From the NCBI GenBank assembly GCA_963522035.1, contig CAUQYP010000001.1, forward strand, positions 85,478 to 149,477: DNA of 64,000 nt. The letters run 5' to 3'. Of this stretch, positions 9,084 through 18,823 are shown in pieces. The position numbers and the translations under genes were made by a program. Origin of the DNA: Noviherbaspirillum_A sp963522035 (GTDB lineage Bacteria; Pseudomonadota; Gammaproteobacteria; Burkholderiales; Burkholderiaceae_D). Every line of letters begins with the position of its first letter. Within the stretch, counting starts at the first letter, position 1. The notes below the pieces were generated by a model. That model was not told the origin of the DNA. It did not search any database and saw nothing but the letters and a program-made list of their open reading frames with translations.

Positions 9084-9495
9084 AAGCACTCCGTAATATA
9101 CTTTGTGTAAAGAATATTACATTGATTCCTCAGGATCAAGAAATTAATGTTTAGTAATAAATCAGGTGGACGAATTGCGTGGCTATGTAAGGAACGACAG
9201 TAAGCTGAGACGCAGCTGGCGCAGCTGGTTCAAAGGCCCACTGGATGAAGCCTTGTACGCAGTGCTTTGCAGAACCGGACACCACATCCGCCGCTAATTA
9301 ACAAGCTCAAATCTTGCCGACTAATGGCCCAGGCCTTATTGAAAAATAGAATTGTTCAGCAACGATTAATTATTTCTTAGGTCCCTTGAGCATCGGGTCA
9401 ACTAGACTGCTTTCCGCAGTCGGGAAAATGTGCAATGTACCCAAAGTCCGCTACACTGCACATGCGTCAATCACAGTACTTCAATCGGAGAATCC
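9084..9495. other. Gene-free stretch between divergent kinase and SWIB genes
   Basis: 412 bp with no supportable ORF. It must hold the promoters of the kinase at 7494 and the SWIB gene at 9496, but no convincing boxes were picked out. No RNA gene or mobile-element end was recognised. Confidence 0.4.
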
Positions 9496-9801
9496 GTGGC
9501 TACAACCGTAAAAAAATCACCCGTAGCAAAAAAAGCGCTTGAGAAAAAATCTGCAAGCACACCGACTAGTTTCAACAAAGCGCTAATTCCTTCTACGGAA
9601 CTCGCTGCTATCATTGGCGATGAGGTCATCCTGCGCACTGAAGTTACTAAAAAAATATGGGAATACATCAAGGCCAATAACCTACAGGCACCGGAAAACA
9701 AGCGCAACATCAACCCCGACGCAAAGCTCAAACCCATATTTGGTAAGGATCATGTCACTATGTTCGAAATGACCAAGCTGCTTTCTGCGCATCTCTGCTA
9801 A
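9496..9801 (+). CDS. SWIB/MDM2-domain protein (copy 1)
   Basis: 101 residues from GTG 9496 with GGAG 5 bp upstream; an in-frame GTG at 9430 would add an unrelated Cys-rich leader. The first 25 residues are Lys/Ala-rich like a histone tail (VKKSPVAKKALEKK). The rest is a SWIB domain: ELAAIIGDEVILRTEV, KKIWEYIKANNLQ, NKRNINPDAKLKPIFG, MFEMTKLLSAHL. The paralogue at 58045 in the core region has the same plan with a longer basic tail. SWIB domains belong to eukaryotic chromatin remodellers and occur in some bacteria, alone or fused to topoisomerase. A DNA-associated role is inferred. Confidence 0.85.
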   Translation: MATTVKKSPVAKKALEKKSASTPTSFNKALIPSTELAAIIGDEVILRTEVTKKIWEYIKANNLQAPENKRNINPDAKLKPIFGKDHVTMFEMTKLLSAHLC

Positions 9802-9986
9802 GCCATAGCACACAACGTCGGGACGTTAGATAACACACCGAGTATTCGGCCAGCAGTCGAGGTACACTAGATGACTAGTCAAACGCAACTCGTGGACATT
9901 TTGCCAATAGTTATAAGCTTCTGTGAAAGTAACATTAAAATTTAATTTTTTTGTCTATAATGCTTTATTTTTAATAGGATATTTCA

Positions 9987-10271
9987 ATGACTTCATATAA
10001 AGACATCCAGGCTGAAATTGCTGAGCTTCAGGCCAAAGCCGAAGAAGCACGCTTTAAGGAAATCGCCAGTGCTATTTCGAAAATAAAGACGCTCATGCAA
10101 GAATACAATATTAGCGTTGAAGATCTAGCAGAAAAATCAAAGAAGGAAAAAGGGTTAAAGAAAAAATCGGTTAATGTCAAGTTTCAGGATAAAGACGGAA
10201 ACACTTGGTCGGGCCGGGGCCGAATACCCAAATGGCTTCAAGGTAAAGACAAAGAAAAATTCCGAATTTGA
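9987..10271 (+). CDS. H-NS-family nucleoid protein
   Basis: 94 residues. The N-terminal half is a coiled coil (IAELQAKAEEARFKEIASAI) for oligomerisation. A Lys-rich linker follows. The C-terminal motif DKDGNTWSGRGRIPKWLQ is the diagnostic H-NS DNA-binding loop. An AATAGGA ribosome site lies about 8 bp before the ATG. H-NS-type proteins bind AT-rich DNA and silence acquired genes; the AT-rich setting fits a silencer of this region, but which genes it controls cannot be seen. It is monocistronic as far as visible. Confidence 0.9.
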   Translation: MTSYKDIQAEIAELQAKAEEARFKEIASAISKIKTLMQEYNISVEDLAEKSKKEKGLKKKSVNVKFQDKDGNTWSGRGRIPKWLQGKDKEKFRI

Positions 10272-10460
10272 AAACTGGGATATATTGCATCCGTTAAAAA
10301 TGAGGAAATGCTCATCTTTGTATTACATGCTATACGTATAATTTAAATAGGATTGGAATTAAATTTCGCCCTAGCGTTCGCTTGCTGGCTATTGTGCAGA
10401 CTCATGCAAATTGACGATGTCTAAATTGGAAATTTCTTCTTCATTTTTGTTGGATACCTA

Positions 10461-11318
10461 ATGCCAAATGAAAAAAGTCGTGTAGGAAAAATTCTTATCG
10501 ATCACCAAACGGCCTTATTGGAAGGTTGGTTAGCCACGCTTGTTGCTCGCCTCGGGCGGCATGAAACTGCTGTTGAAAGTGAATTCCGAAACCAAGCGAC
10601 TCGTTTTCTACTCCTGCTTGGTAACGCAATAAATATAGCGGGCTGCAGTGAAATTGACAGCGCCGCTTGGACAGGAACGCGCCAGCTGCTAGAAGAAATT
10701 TCCGCTAACCGGGTGCGTCAGGGGTACAGCTCCATAGAAACGGCTAATTTTGTTTTTTCGCTCAAGGAACCGATCACTGCCTATTTGCAAAACGAGCTTG
10801 CTGGAGACCCATCTGCTTTGGTTATCGAGATTACGGCTACTGATGCGCTGTTCGACAAACTCGGTCTGTTTACCGTCGAGGCGTATCAAAAGACCCGTGA
10901 GCAGATAATCCTGCGTCAAGAACAGGAACTGATGGAACTGTCGACGCCGGTGGTGCAGTTGTGGAAGGACATACTAGCTCTGCCACTGATTGATACCTTG
11001 GATAGTGCGCGTACCCAAGTGATCATGGAAAGCCTGTTGCAAAAACTTGTTGATACTGGAGCCGCTATTGCCATCATCGACATCACCGGTGTACCAACGG
11101 TCGACACTCTAGTGGCGCAACATCTGCTGAAGACTGTCGCGGCAGCTCGGTTGATGGGAGCAGATTGCATTATTAGCGGAATTCGACCCCAGATTGCACA
11201 GACTATTGTGCACCTTGGCGTGGATTTACAGGACGTCATCACCAAGGCATCGCTGGCTGACGCTTTCGAAGTCGCTTTGCAGCGCACAAATGCGGCTATT
11301 GTGCAGAAAGCGAGTTGA
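10461..11318 (+). CDS. rsbR: RsbR-type stressosome protein (RsbRD_N plus STAS)
   Basis: 285 residues. The N-terminal 150 are an all-helical sensor region of the RsbRD_N type (HQTALLEGWLATLV, FRNQATRFLLLLGNAI). The C-terminal STAS domain starts near 160 with STPVVQLWKDILALPLIDTL and holds IDITGVPTVDT and GIRPQIAQTIVHLGVDL, the segments carrying the Thr residues phosphorylated in known RsbR proteins. RsbR and RsbS build the stressosome, which captures the RsbT kinase and releases it on stress. The rsbS frame follows after 7 bp, but I see no rsbT, so the module is incomplete here. Confidence 0.88.
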   Translation: MPNEKSRVGKILIDHQTALLEGWLATLVARLGRHETAVESEFRNQATRFLLLLGNAINIAGCSEIDSAAWTGTRQLLEEISANRVRQGYSSIETANFVFSLKEPITAYLQNELAGDPSALVIEITATDALFDKLGLFTVEAYQKTREQIILRQEQELMELSTPVVQLWKDILALPLIDTLDSARTQVIMESLLQKLVDTGAAIAIIDITGVPTVDTLVAQHLLKTVAAARLMGADCIISGIRPQIAQTIVHLGVDLQDVITKASLADAFEVALQRTNAAIVQKAS

Positions 11319-11325
11319 GCCGAAT

Positions 11326-11685
11326 ATGGAACACATCCCTATATTGAAAATGGGCCACCTGTTGCTTGTCACAATTTAGGTAGACATGCATGACCGCCTA
11401 GCCATGACCTTACAAGACGATCTGACCAACCGAATTGTCAAAGATCGCGCTAAAGGTGTACTGATTGATATATCGGCGCTTGATTTGGTAGATTCCTTTA
11501 TCGGCCGGATGATCAATAATATTGCAGCAATGGCAAAAATTTTAGATTCGCATACTGTACTGGTGGGTATGCAGCCCGCAGTCGCAATGACTTTGGTCGA
11601 GCTTGGATTAACGTTGCGGGGCGTAAAGACTGCACTTAACGTTGAACAGGGTATGAAAATGCTGAAATTTGATAACTTATTTTAA
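11326..11685 (+). pseudogene. rsbS: rsbS-type STAS gene with in-frame amber codon
   Basis: From ATG 11326 the frame reads MEHIPILKMGHLLLVTI, then TAG at 11377-11379, then VDMHDRLAMTLQDDL and so on in the same frame to 11685. Family members read VTIQVDMHD here, so one base change (CAG to TAG) explains the stop. The rest is intact, including the phosphosite region ISALDLVDSFIGR. A shorter product could start at ATG 11386 (99 residues), but it would lack the first two STAS strands. It is either a fresh pseudogene, a suppressed stop or a sequencing error. Confidence 0.8.
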
Positions 11686-12616
11686 GTGATGTTTACAGAA
11701 AAACTGTAGTTGGCGTGAATACTGCTATTAGTTCGTGCAGTCTGGTTAACAGGATGAGGATTACAATCATAAGTGGCAACGGCATAGCAGCCGGCGCTTT
11801 AAAATGAAATTAGTTTTGAGGCTATTTGAACCGGGGTCCCTATACATGTATGCTTGCTTGGTATTGGTTGTGGAAAATAGGGATGCCGCGTAGTAAACCA
11901 ATACCCGCACACTGAGACGCGCCTGAGAGTTAGTAATTGACGCATCTAACGGCGACACAGCCTGGCAACTAACACTCGAACCGCATTAGCGGCTAGTTGA
12001 GAGAATGATGTCTAAAATTTATCAAAATAGATAATTTTGTCAATTTGACTTGCCTCTAATATTAATTTGGCAGCTAATTGTCGAACCTCGATTATTTTAG
12101 AAAATTATTATGTACTGGCTTTTTAGTAGGCCGCCATAGGACCATGATCAAATCGCCGCGCTTACTGAGAAAAAGGAAGATATAGGCGCAAAATGGATTG
12201 ATGTTCAACGCCATTTGTACAGTGATTGGGAGACCATCGAATCCGCGTCGCATGGCGGTCTTCTGGCGACTAACTAAATCCGGGTTTTAGCAGGCATGCC
12301 GATCGGTTGGGCCCTCCGCGATCAGACTGCAGAAGTTCACGCAATACCATGCCATGTGTTACCTCCTCTGGCATGCTGCGAATGAAATCGTTAATGTGTA
12401 ATGCGATGGGTTCTAGCGTTACGGTCGTACAGTTGGAAGCAGCCGGTGTGCGTTTTCATTGTTCGAATTGAGGTAATGTTGATTAGACCAGCCCGGCTGG
12501 AAGCTAACAATGCAGATAATCAATGCTAGTTAGAGTATATTTTGTATCTAAAATTTGATTACTTTTGAAAACGATCGTCTTTTTTTGATTACTTCAGGAA
12601 GGGCTGTGGAAGCAAA
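11686..12616. other. 931-bp stretch without a supportable gene
   Basis: This is where rsbT would be expected after rsbR-rsbS, but no ATPase motif was found in any frame. One plus-strand open piece near 12150-12282 (containing KKEDIGAKWIDVQRHLYSDW) looks protein-like but lacks a start and could be a relic. The rest is AT-rich. An AGGAAGG-type site near 12596 serves the next gene. Confidence 0.4.
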
Positions 12617-15600
12617 ATGTATTTGAATGCAGGATCAGCTTTTTTCTCGGGCAAGAGCTCCGTCGAACAGCTCATTAATAGTGATAATTGGTCCTCTTCG
12701 TTGGGCCCGCCCTCTGGGTGGCCTCCGCCATTGCAGTATGCGGCGCGATTCATGCTGGATTCCAGAACGGCTATATTTATCGCCTGGGGGCCTGAACTAT
12801 GCCTTCTATATAACGACGCTTACGTTACCGTCCTTGGTGACCGGCATCCGTCCTCGCTAGGTAAGCCACTCTGCTCTGTATGGCCGGAAGTGTGGCCAAA
12901 AATTCAGCCTCTCGTAACGAAGGTTTTATCTGGACAGGCTTTTCATTATGAAAATGCCCATTTCACCTTGCATCGAGATGAAAAGGAGCAGGACACCTGG
13001 TTTACTTTTTCATACACCCCGCTGCGCGACTTGAATGGCAATATTCATGGGTTTTATTGCATCCTAGAAGAAACTACTGAGCATGTCCAGCTACGACAGC
13101 GCCAACATGAAGAGACGAGCCGCATTTTTACTTTATTCGAAAGCTCGCCGAGTTTTATGGCAGTGCTTTCTGGCCCTCAATTGCGGTTTGAAATGGCCAA
13201 TGCTGCCTACCTGCGTTTTGTCGGAAAAAGGCAGTTAGTTGGTCGATCTGTAAAGGAAGTATTTCCGGAGATAAATGAACAAGGCTACCTTGATATTTTG
13301 GACCGGGTGTACGCGACCGGCGAGCCATTTATCGGGCAACGACTCCCTGTGGCCTTGCATCGGCAATCTAGTGAAGTACTTGATATCCGTTACATCGATT
13401 TTGTATTTCAACCCATGCGGGACTTAGCTGGAAAAATCAACGGCATCTTCATCGAAGGTTACGACATTACTGACCATGTAAATGTGGAAGAGCGAGGCCA
13501 CAATAGCGAACGGCTTGCTCTTGAAGCGATTCGCTTGCAAAAAGTGGAAAAGAACCTTCTTTCAGCGCTTCTGGAGGCTGCCCCGGTAGGAATTGCTTTT
13601 GCTGATATTACTGGCGCACTGACCTTAGTCAATGCGGAAAACCGGCGAATTTGGGGCGAGCATCCGATGTCAGAAAATGTTGATTCGTATGTGGTGTGGA
13701 AGGGCTGGTGGGCAGACGGTTCTACTCGGCACGGACAGAAAATCTCGCCACACGAATGGGGTTTGGCGCGAGCTCTTCGCGGCGAGAACGTTGTAAACGA
13801 CATCATCGTGATAGAACCATTCGGTGCGCCTGGCACCCGCCGCACTGTGCTCCTACGTGCCACACCCATACGGGACGAAAACGGCAGTGTCACTAATGCC
13901 GTGGTAACGCAAACCGATATTTCAGAGCGTGTGCGTAACGAGGCAGCGCTACGCGAAAGTGAGGCGAAATTTCGATCGATCACTGACGCCATGCCGCAAA
14001 TGGTTTGGTCTGCACTGGCAAACGGCCATCACGATTACTACAACCAGCAATGGTACTCCTTTACAGGGGTTCCTCAAGGCTCGACAGATGGCGAAGGGTG
14101 GAACAACATGTTTCATTCGGAAGATCAAAAGCGTGCGTGGGACACGTGGAGTCATTGTTTGCAAAGCGGTGAGCCTTATGAAATCGAATACCGCCTACGA
14201 CATCACTCTGGACAATACCGCTGGGTTTTGGGTCGAGCGTTACCAATACGTAATGATGGTGGGGCAATTATTCGCTGGATGGGAACCTGCACTGATATTC
14301 ACGAACAAAAGCTGAGCCAGGTTGCATTAAAAGAAAATGAAGAACAATTTCGAGCTCTAGCGGAAAATATTCCACAGCTGGCATGGATGGCAGGGTCAGA
14401 CGGATCGATCTTTTGGTATAACGATCGCTGGTATGCCTACACCGGTACAACTTTTAAAGAAATGCAGCGTTGGGGTTGGCAAAAATTTCAGAATCCTGAC
14501 TATGTTGTTGCAGTCAATGAAAAATTTCGTGAATGCATTCGAAACGGAAAAGTATGGGAAGACACATTTGAAATAAAGGGAGCCGATGGTAGTTATCGGT
14601 ATTTCCTTTCAAGGGCAGTGCCAATACGTGACGAGGCGGGAAACATTACACGTTGGCTGGGGACTAATACTGACATCACTGATGAACGTGACGCTGCCGA
14701 ATTGTTACGCCAAGTCGATCAGCGAAAGGATGAGTTTCTGGCAATGCTTGCGCATGAATTGCGCAACCCCTTGGCGCCCATTACAACGGCTGCGCAGCTT
14801 CTGAGGTTTGTCCAGAACGATACGGCGAGAGTGCACGAAATAAGCACAATCATTTCCCGTCAGGCGGCACATATGACAAGCCTCATCGATGACTTGCTTG
14901 ATGTATCTCGAGTGACCCGTGGGCTAATTACTTTGCAAAAAGAGGCTGTCGACATCAAAACCGTAGTAATCGAGGCCATCGAGCAAGCGCGACCGCTGAT
15001 CGAAGCTAAGTCACATCAGATTGAGGTTCTTAATTATTCCAGTAAATGCACTGTTGTGGGTGACAAAAAACGGCTAATTCAAGTCATGGTCAACCTGTTG
15101 ACCAACGCTGCCAGGTATACACCAAACGGGGGGTGTATCTCGGTTAGTACCAACGTAGCGGACAGCCAAGCCTTCATCACTGTGCGCGACTCTGGCGTTG
15201 GCATGTCCAGCAAACTTTTGACTCGAGCTTTTGATTTGTTTGTGCAAGGGGAAAGAACGCCGGACCGCTCACAAGGTGGCCTCGGGATCGGCCTGGCTCT
15301 CGTGAAAAACCTTGTACAACTACATGGAGGAACTGTCACAGCGAACAGTGAGGGAATAAATAAAGGCACCGAAGTGATCGTCTCATTACCGTTAATTGAG
15401 AAAGAAAACAATCACGCTTTGTCTGTCGCTAACGACGATGCAACATCACTCAGCGAGGCCGGGCTGCGCATCATGCTTGTTGATGACAACAAGGATGCAG
15501 CAGAAGTATTAGCTATGTTACTTCAGGCAGTTGGGCATGATGTTTATGTTGAATACCAAGCCAGCACGGCGTTGGAAAATGCGCAGACTATCTTGCCGCA

Positions 15601-15823
15601 GGTATGCCTGCTGGACATTGGACTGCCAGATATGGATGGCAAGGAATTGGCGAAGCGATTACGTGAGATCCCCGGCATGGAAGACGCTGCTCTTGCCGCG
15701 CTCACCGGTTATGGACAGCCGCAGGATCGAGAAGCAACAAAAGCTGCTGGTTTTGACAAACATTTTGTTAAACCTGCTGAAATTCAAGTATTAATAAAAT
15801 GGTTACGTGATTGTGTATCGTGA
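12617..15823 (+). CDS. Five-PAS hybrid sensor histidine kinase
   Basis: 1068 residues with no membrane segment. Domains in order: a degenerate PAS (about 35-165), four further PAS domains (about 170-295, 310-440, 450-575, 580-700, each closing on a D-I-T/D-I-H type strand), HisKA with His about 713 in MLAHELRNPLAPI, HATPase with NLLTNAARYTPNGG, RDSGVGM and GGLGIGLALV, then a receiver domain (about 950-1068) with LVDDNKDAAE, acceptor Asp in LLDIGLPDMDG and the Lys of FVKPAE. Such kinases sense several cytosolic cues and pass phosphate through the built-in receiver. No partner Hpt or regulator is adjacent. A hairpin terminator follows at 16019. Confidence 0.9.
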   Translation: MYLNAGSAFFSGKSSVEQLINSDNWSSSLGPPSGWPPPLQYAARFMLDSRTAIFIAWGPELCLLYNDAYVTVLGDRHPSSLGKPLCSVWPEVWPKIQPLVTKVLSGQAFHYENAHFTLHRDEKEQDTWFTFSYTPLRDLNGNIHGFYCILEETTEHVQLRQRQHEETSRIFTLFESSPSFMAVLSGPQLRFEMANAAYLRFVGKRQLVGRSVKEVFPEINEQGYLDILDRVYATGEPFIGQRLPVALHRQSSEVLDIRYIDFVFQPMRDLAGKINGIFIEGYDITDHVNVEERGHNSERLALEAIRLQKVEKNLLSALLEAAPVGIAFADITGALTLVNAENRRIWGEHPMSENVDSYVVWKGWWADGSTRHGQKISPHEWGLARALRGENVVNDIIVIEPFGAPGTRRTVLLRATPIRDENGSVTNAVVTQTDISERVRNEAALRESEAKFRSITDAMPQMVWSALANGHHDYYNQQWYSFTGVPQGSTDGEGWNNMFHSEDQKRAWDTWSHCLQSGEPYEIEYRLRHHSGQYRWVLGRALPIRNDGGAIIRWMGTCTDIHEQKLSQVALKENEEQFRALAENIPQLAWMAGSDGSIFWYNDRWYAYTGTTFKEMQRWGWQKFQNPDYVVAVNEKFRECIRNGKVWEDTFEIKGADGSYRYFLSRAVPIRDEAGNITRWLGTNTDITDERDAAELLRQVDQRKDEFLAMLAHELRNPLAPITTAAQLLRFVQNDTARVHEISTIISRQAAHMTSLIDDLLDVSRVTRGLITLQKEAVDIKTVVIEAIEQARPLIEAKSHQIEVLNYSSKCTVVGDKKRLIQVMVNLLTNAARYTPNGGCISVSTNVADSQAFITVRDSGVGMSSKLLTRAFDLFVQGERTPDRSQGGLGIGLALVKNLVQLHGGTVTANSEGINKGTEVIVSLPLIEKENNHALSVANDDATSLSEAGLRIMLVDDNKDAAEVLAMLLQAVGHDVYVEYQASTALENAQTILPQVCLLDIGLPDMDGKELAKRLREIPGMEDAALAALTGYGQPQDREATKAAGFDKHFVKPAEIQVLIKWLRDCVS

Positions 15824-16018
15824 ATTTCGGTCAGCTAATGCTATTTGCTCAATATGACTATCAAAAATATTAGGCGATTATTCTAGTGCGCTGAAGTGTA
15901 AATTGTAGTCCTGCCCCCTATCAAGGATGCCTTGAAACCAAATATCATTGGTAATGTTAGCTGCCTTTTAACAGCACGATTGCAAGTGCTTTGAAAAATT
16001 TCCAATCCGACCTAAGTA

Positions 16019-16046
16019 CTACCTTACTGTTCTGTAAGGTAGTTTT
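16019..16046. terminator. Bidirectional hairpin terminator between convergent genes
   Basis: Perfect 9-bp stem CTACCTTAC / GTAAGGTAG with a 6-base loop, followed by TTTT on the plus strand. It lies between the convergent hybrid kinase and MCP genes. Confidence 0.75.
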
Positions 16047-16107
16047 ATTGTGGCGTGATCTCGCAGTCATTACGTGCTAGAGGCAAATGCAGCTTGCTTG
16101 TTTATGC

Positions 16108-17877
16108 TCAGAACTCTTCCCACCCTCCTGCCTCATTGGAAGCAACCTGCTTTTCACGTGCTGATGCCGGGGCGGGCGCCAGCGCTTTCCTGGATTGCGA
16201 TTTTTTATTGGCTGAATTCCTTATCATAGGACGAGGAACAGTTGAAACAGGCGTTTTGCTGGAGTGAGCCAGTGGGTGGATACCATCTTGCCGTGGAGCG
16301 CTGTCATCAAGGATAAAGACGGACACTACGCGTGCTAGATGATCTGCCTGTTCTTGCAACGATCCTGCTGCGGCAGCGGCTTGCTCGACAAGCGCGGCAT
16401 TTTGCTGCGTTGACTGATCCATGTGCCCAACCGCTTGATTGACTTGTTCAATGCCGGCACTCTGCTCTTGGCTTGCGAGTGTGATCTCAGCCATGATGTC
16501 TGTTACTCGCTTTACGCTCGACACGATGTCTTCCATGGTTGAGCCGGCTTCCAGTACCAGTTGGCTGCCCGCATCGACCTTTTCTACGGAATCGCCAATC
16601 AGAGACTTGATCTCTTTCGCAGCCGCGGCTGAGCGATGAGCCAGATTTCGAACTTCTGTGGCCACAACTGCGAAGCCGCGACCTTGTTCACCAGCGCGCG
16701 CTGCTTCCACTGCGGCGTTCAAAGCAAGAATATTGGTTTGAAATGCAATGCCGTCGATGACACTGATGATCTCAACGATTTTTCTTGACGAAGCATTAAT
16801 CGACTCCATCGTATCGACGACTTTAGCCACAACTGCTCCACCTTTCACAGCAACGCTGGATGCAGAAGCAGCTAGTTGGTTTGCCTGACGGGCATTGTCC
16901 GCATTCTGTTTTACCGTCGAGGTCAGTTCTTCCATGGATGACGCTGTTTCTTCAAGCGATGACGCCTGCTGCTCAGTGCGTCCGGACAGATCCATGTTGC
17001 CAGAAGCTATCTCGCATGAAGCGGTGGCAATGGTACCTGTGCTTGAGCGAACCTCCGCCACAATCTTTACCAGACTGTCGCGCATTTCTTTCATTGCGAA
17101 TAACACACTGCTGCGGTCATTCGCAGCGATCGGGATGGACACAGCCAAGTTACCTGCTGCAATACCTTGGGCCACGGCGCTAGCCTGGCTTGGTTCTCCG
17201 CCAAGAGCGCGAAAGATTGTACGAATAATTACGACTGCTACTGCAATGCCAATTATGAGGGCCGCGACGCACATCACTAGCATAAGGGTTTCAAACCCAG
17301 TTGCCACACCGTGGGCGCGGCCTGACTCTGCCTGATTCATTTTTTCCTGCAGATCAATAAACTTGTTGATGCGGGCCAGCCATTCTACAAACGCCGGGCG
17401 TGCATCTTTCAGCATGACATCCTTTGCTTCGTCCAGCTTCCCTGTCTGCCGCAAATCAATTACCTTTTTCATCAACGGCAGCGTGCGGGTCTCTGTCTCT
17501 TTGATGCTAGCCAGAATTTGACGCTCTTCAGCACCCGTGTCGGATCGCTCGGCAAACATCTTGTCCAGCAAAATTGCCGATTTTTCATAATCTGATGCCA
17601 GTTTCTCGATACCTGCAGTGGTTGCCTTTATTTCTTCGTCAGCCACGAGTGTCATGTCGCGCAAACTGATTGCGCGGTCATGAACGCTGCCACGAAAATT
17701 AATGGCATACCGCTGCTTGACACTGTTAACCTCACCAATCGTGCCGAGACTGGCGGAGATTGTATTGACTCGGCTAATTCCAATGGCCGTAAGAATGACC
17801 ATCATGATTAGTACAGCACCGAAACCAAGATAAATACGCGCTTTGATGGTAAGGCTGGAAAACCCTGCAATGTTCAT
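16108..17877 (-). CDS. Methyl-accepting chemotaxis protein with GWEEF tail (copy 1)
   Basis: 589 residues. TM1 is about 13-33, a periplasmic four-helix-bundle sensor about 35-195, TM2 about 200-222, then HAMP. The signalling hairpin tip reads DGIAFQTNILALNAAVEAAR, as in all MCPs. The last five residues are GWEEF, a CheR/CheB-docking type of pentapeptide on a flexible Pro/Ala/Ser-rich linker. It signals to CheA through CheW; the ligand is not predictable. The cheW at 17938 lies just upstream, so they form a cheW-mcp pair. The paralogous pair at 20413-22693 is inverted relative to it. A terminator lies downstream. Confidence 0.93.
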   Translation of the reverse strand: MNIAGFSSLTIKARIYLGFGAVLIMMVILTAIGISRVNTISASLGTIGEVNSVKQRYAINFRGSVHDRAISLRDMTLVADEEIKATTAGIEKLASDYEKSAILLDKMFAERSDTGAEERQILASIKETETRTLPLMKKVIDLRQTGKLDEAKDVMLKDARPAFVEWLARINKFIDLQEKMNQAESGRAHGVATGFETLMLVMCVAALIIGIAVAVVIIRTIFRALGGEPSQASAVAQGIAAGNLAVSIPIAANDRSSVLFAMKEMRDSLVKIVAEVRSSTGTIATASCEIASGNMDLSGRTEQQASSLEETASSMEELTSTVKQNADNARQANQLAASASSVAVKGGAVVAKVVDTMESINASSRKIVEIISVIDGIAFQTNILALNAAVEAARAGEQGRGFAVVATEVRNLAHRSAAAAKEIKSLIGDSVEKVDAGSQLVLEAGSTMEDIVSSVKRVTDIMAEITLASQEQSAGIEQVNQAVGHMDQSTQQNAALVEQAAAAAGSLQEQADHLARVVSVFILDDSAPRQDGIHPLAHSSKTPVSTVPRPMIRNSANKKSQSRKALAPAPASAREKQVASNEAGGWEEF

Positions 17878-17937
17878 GTCGCTTCCTAAATTTTAGTTTT
17901 TCAAGATAACTGCATTGCTATCAATGCATTGTGCGTA

Positions 17938-18405
17938 CTAGGCTGCGGCTTTTTCAATAAGGCCCATTTCTGCGGATGATATAAGACCTTCTATGTCGAG
18001 AAGAATCAGCATTCGGTCACTGATGGTAGCCAAGCCGATCAGGTAATCCGCATCCAATGCAGAAGCCATTTCGGGCGCTGGTTTAATCTGGTCAACAGAA
18101 AAAGTAATGACATCGGAAACGGAATCGACCACCATGCCGATAGTCCGACCTGCAATATTTAGAATGATGACGACGGTAAACTGATCATAATTCGGCGCAC
18201 CTAGCCCAAAGCGGATACGCATGTCCACGATCGGAACAATCACGCCCCGCAAATTGATTACTCCCTTGATAAAGTTTGGAGTGTTGGCAATACAAGTAAC
18301 TGCGCTGTAATCACGGATTTCCTGCACTTTAAGAATATCGACCGCGTATTCTTCATCTCCCAGCTTGAATGCAAGCTGTTCAAGCATGTTTTTTTCTGTA
18401 GCCAT
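17938..18405 (-). CDS. cheW: CheW coupling protein (copy 1)
   Basis: 155 residues, full-length single CheW domain: LAFKLGDEEYAVDILKVQEI, IKGVINLRGVIVPIVDMR, GMVVDSVSDVI, and a closing MLILLDIEGLISSAEMGL. It bridges the adjacent MCP and a CheA kinase in the receptor array. It reads first in the pair with mcp 60 bp downstream on the same strand. It is closely similar to the CheW at 20413, from which it differs mostly by conservative changes and lower GC. No cheA lies next to this copy, so it presumably feeds the CheA at 23713 or one elsewhere. Confidence 0.93.
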   Translation of the reverse strand: MATEKNMLEQLAFKLGDEEYAVDILKVQEIRDYSAVTCIANTPNFIKGVINLRGVIVPIVDMRIRFGLGAPNYDQFTVVIILNIAGRTIGMVVDSVSDVITFSVDQIKPAPEMASALDADYLIGLATISDRMLILLDIEGLISSAEMGLIEKAAA

Positions 18406-18823
18406 TATGGTTCCTGCCTGCGTAAATTTTTTGTAAGTAAAAAGACATCAACATTAAAAAAGCGGATTCAATTCAGTGACAAATTTCAAAATAAAACGAG
18501 CGGTAGTTTGTATAGACAAACTAAGTAACGACGTAACCGTATATTACTTTAGGGAAATTTGAAACAATTTGTTGGTGATTTTTATCATTGAGTGCAGAAA
18601 TGGGAATCGATTTCTTGACTGCTATGATCGAAGAGTTGGCTTTGACGCGGGTGTCTTTTTTGATGGCGAGTTTTGCGGCACGACTGACTTTTGAGCCCGG
18701 CAAGGGATGGGTCACCTTCACCTTATTTGTAACGGTTCTGTCAACTTCGAGCATGCTGGAGAGGATGCGTTGTTGATCCAGGGGCCAGCTATTGTGTTTT
18801 ATCTATGACCGTTTGACCATCGC
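18406..18823. other. Gene-poor stretch between cheW and the AraC-type gene
   Basis: 418 bp. A 77-codon minus-strand ORF at 18521-18754 has no ribosome site and no domain I recognise, so it is not called. The promoter of the cheW-mcp pair should lie at about 18410-18520, which is AT-rich. Confidence 0.35.

Noticed and set aside
18521..18754. 77-codon minus-strand ORF upstream of cheW
   Set aside because: No ribosome site, no domain, and an opposing ORF of similar length overlaps it; composition does not favour either.
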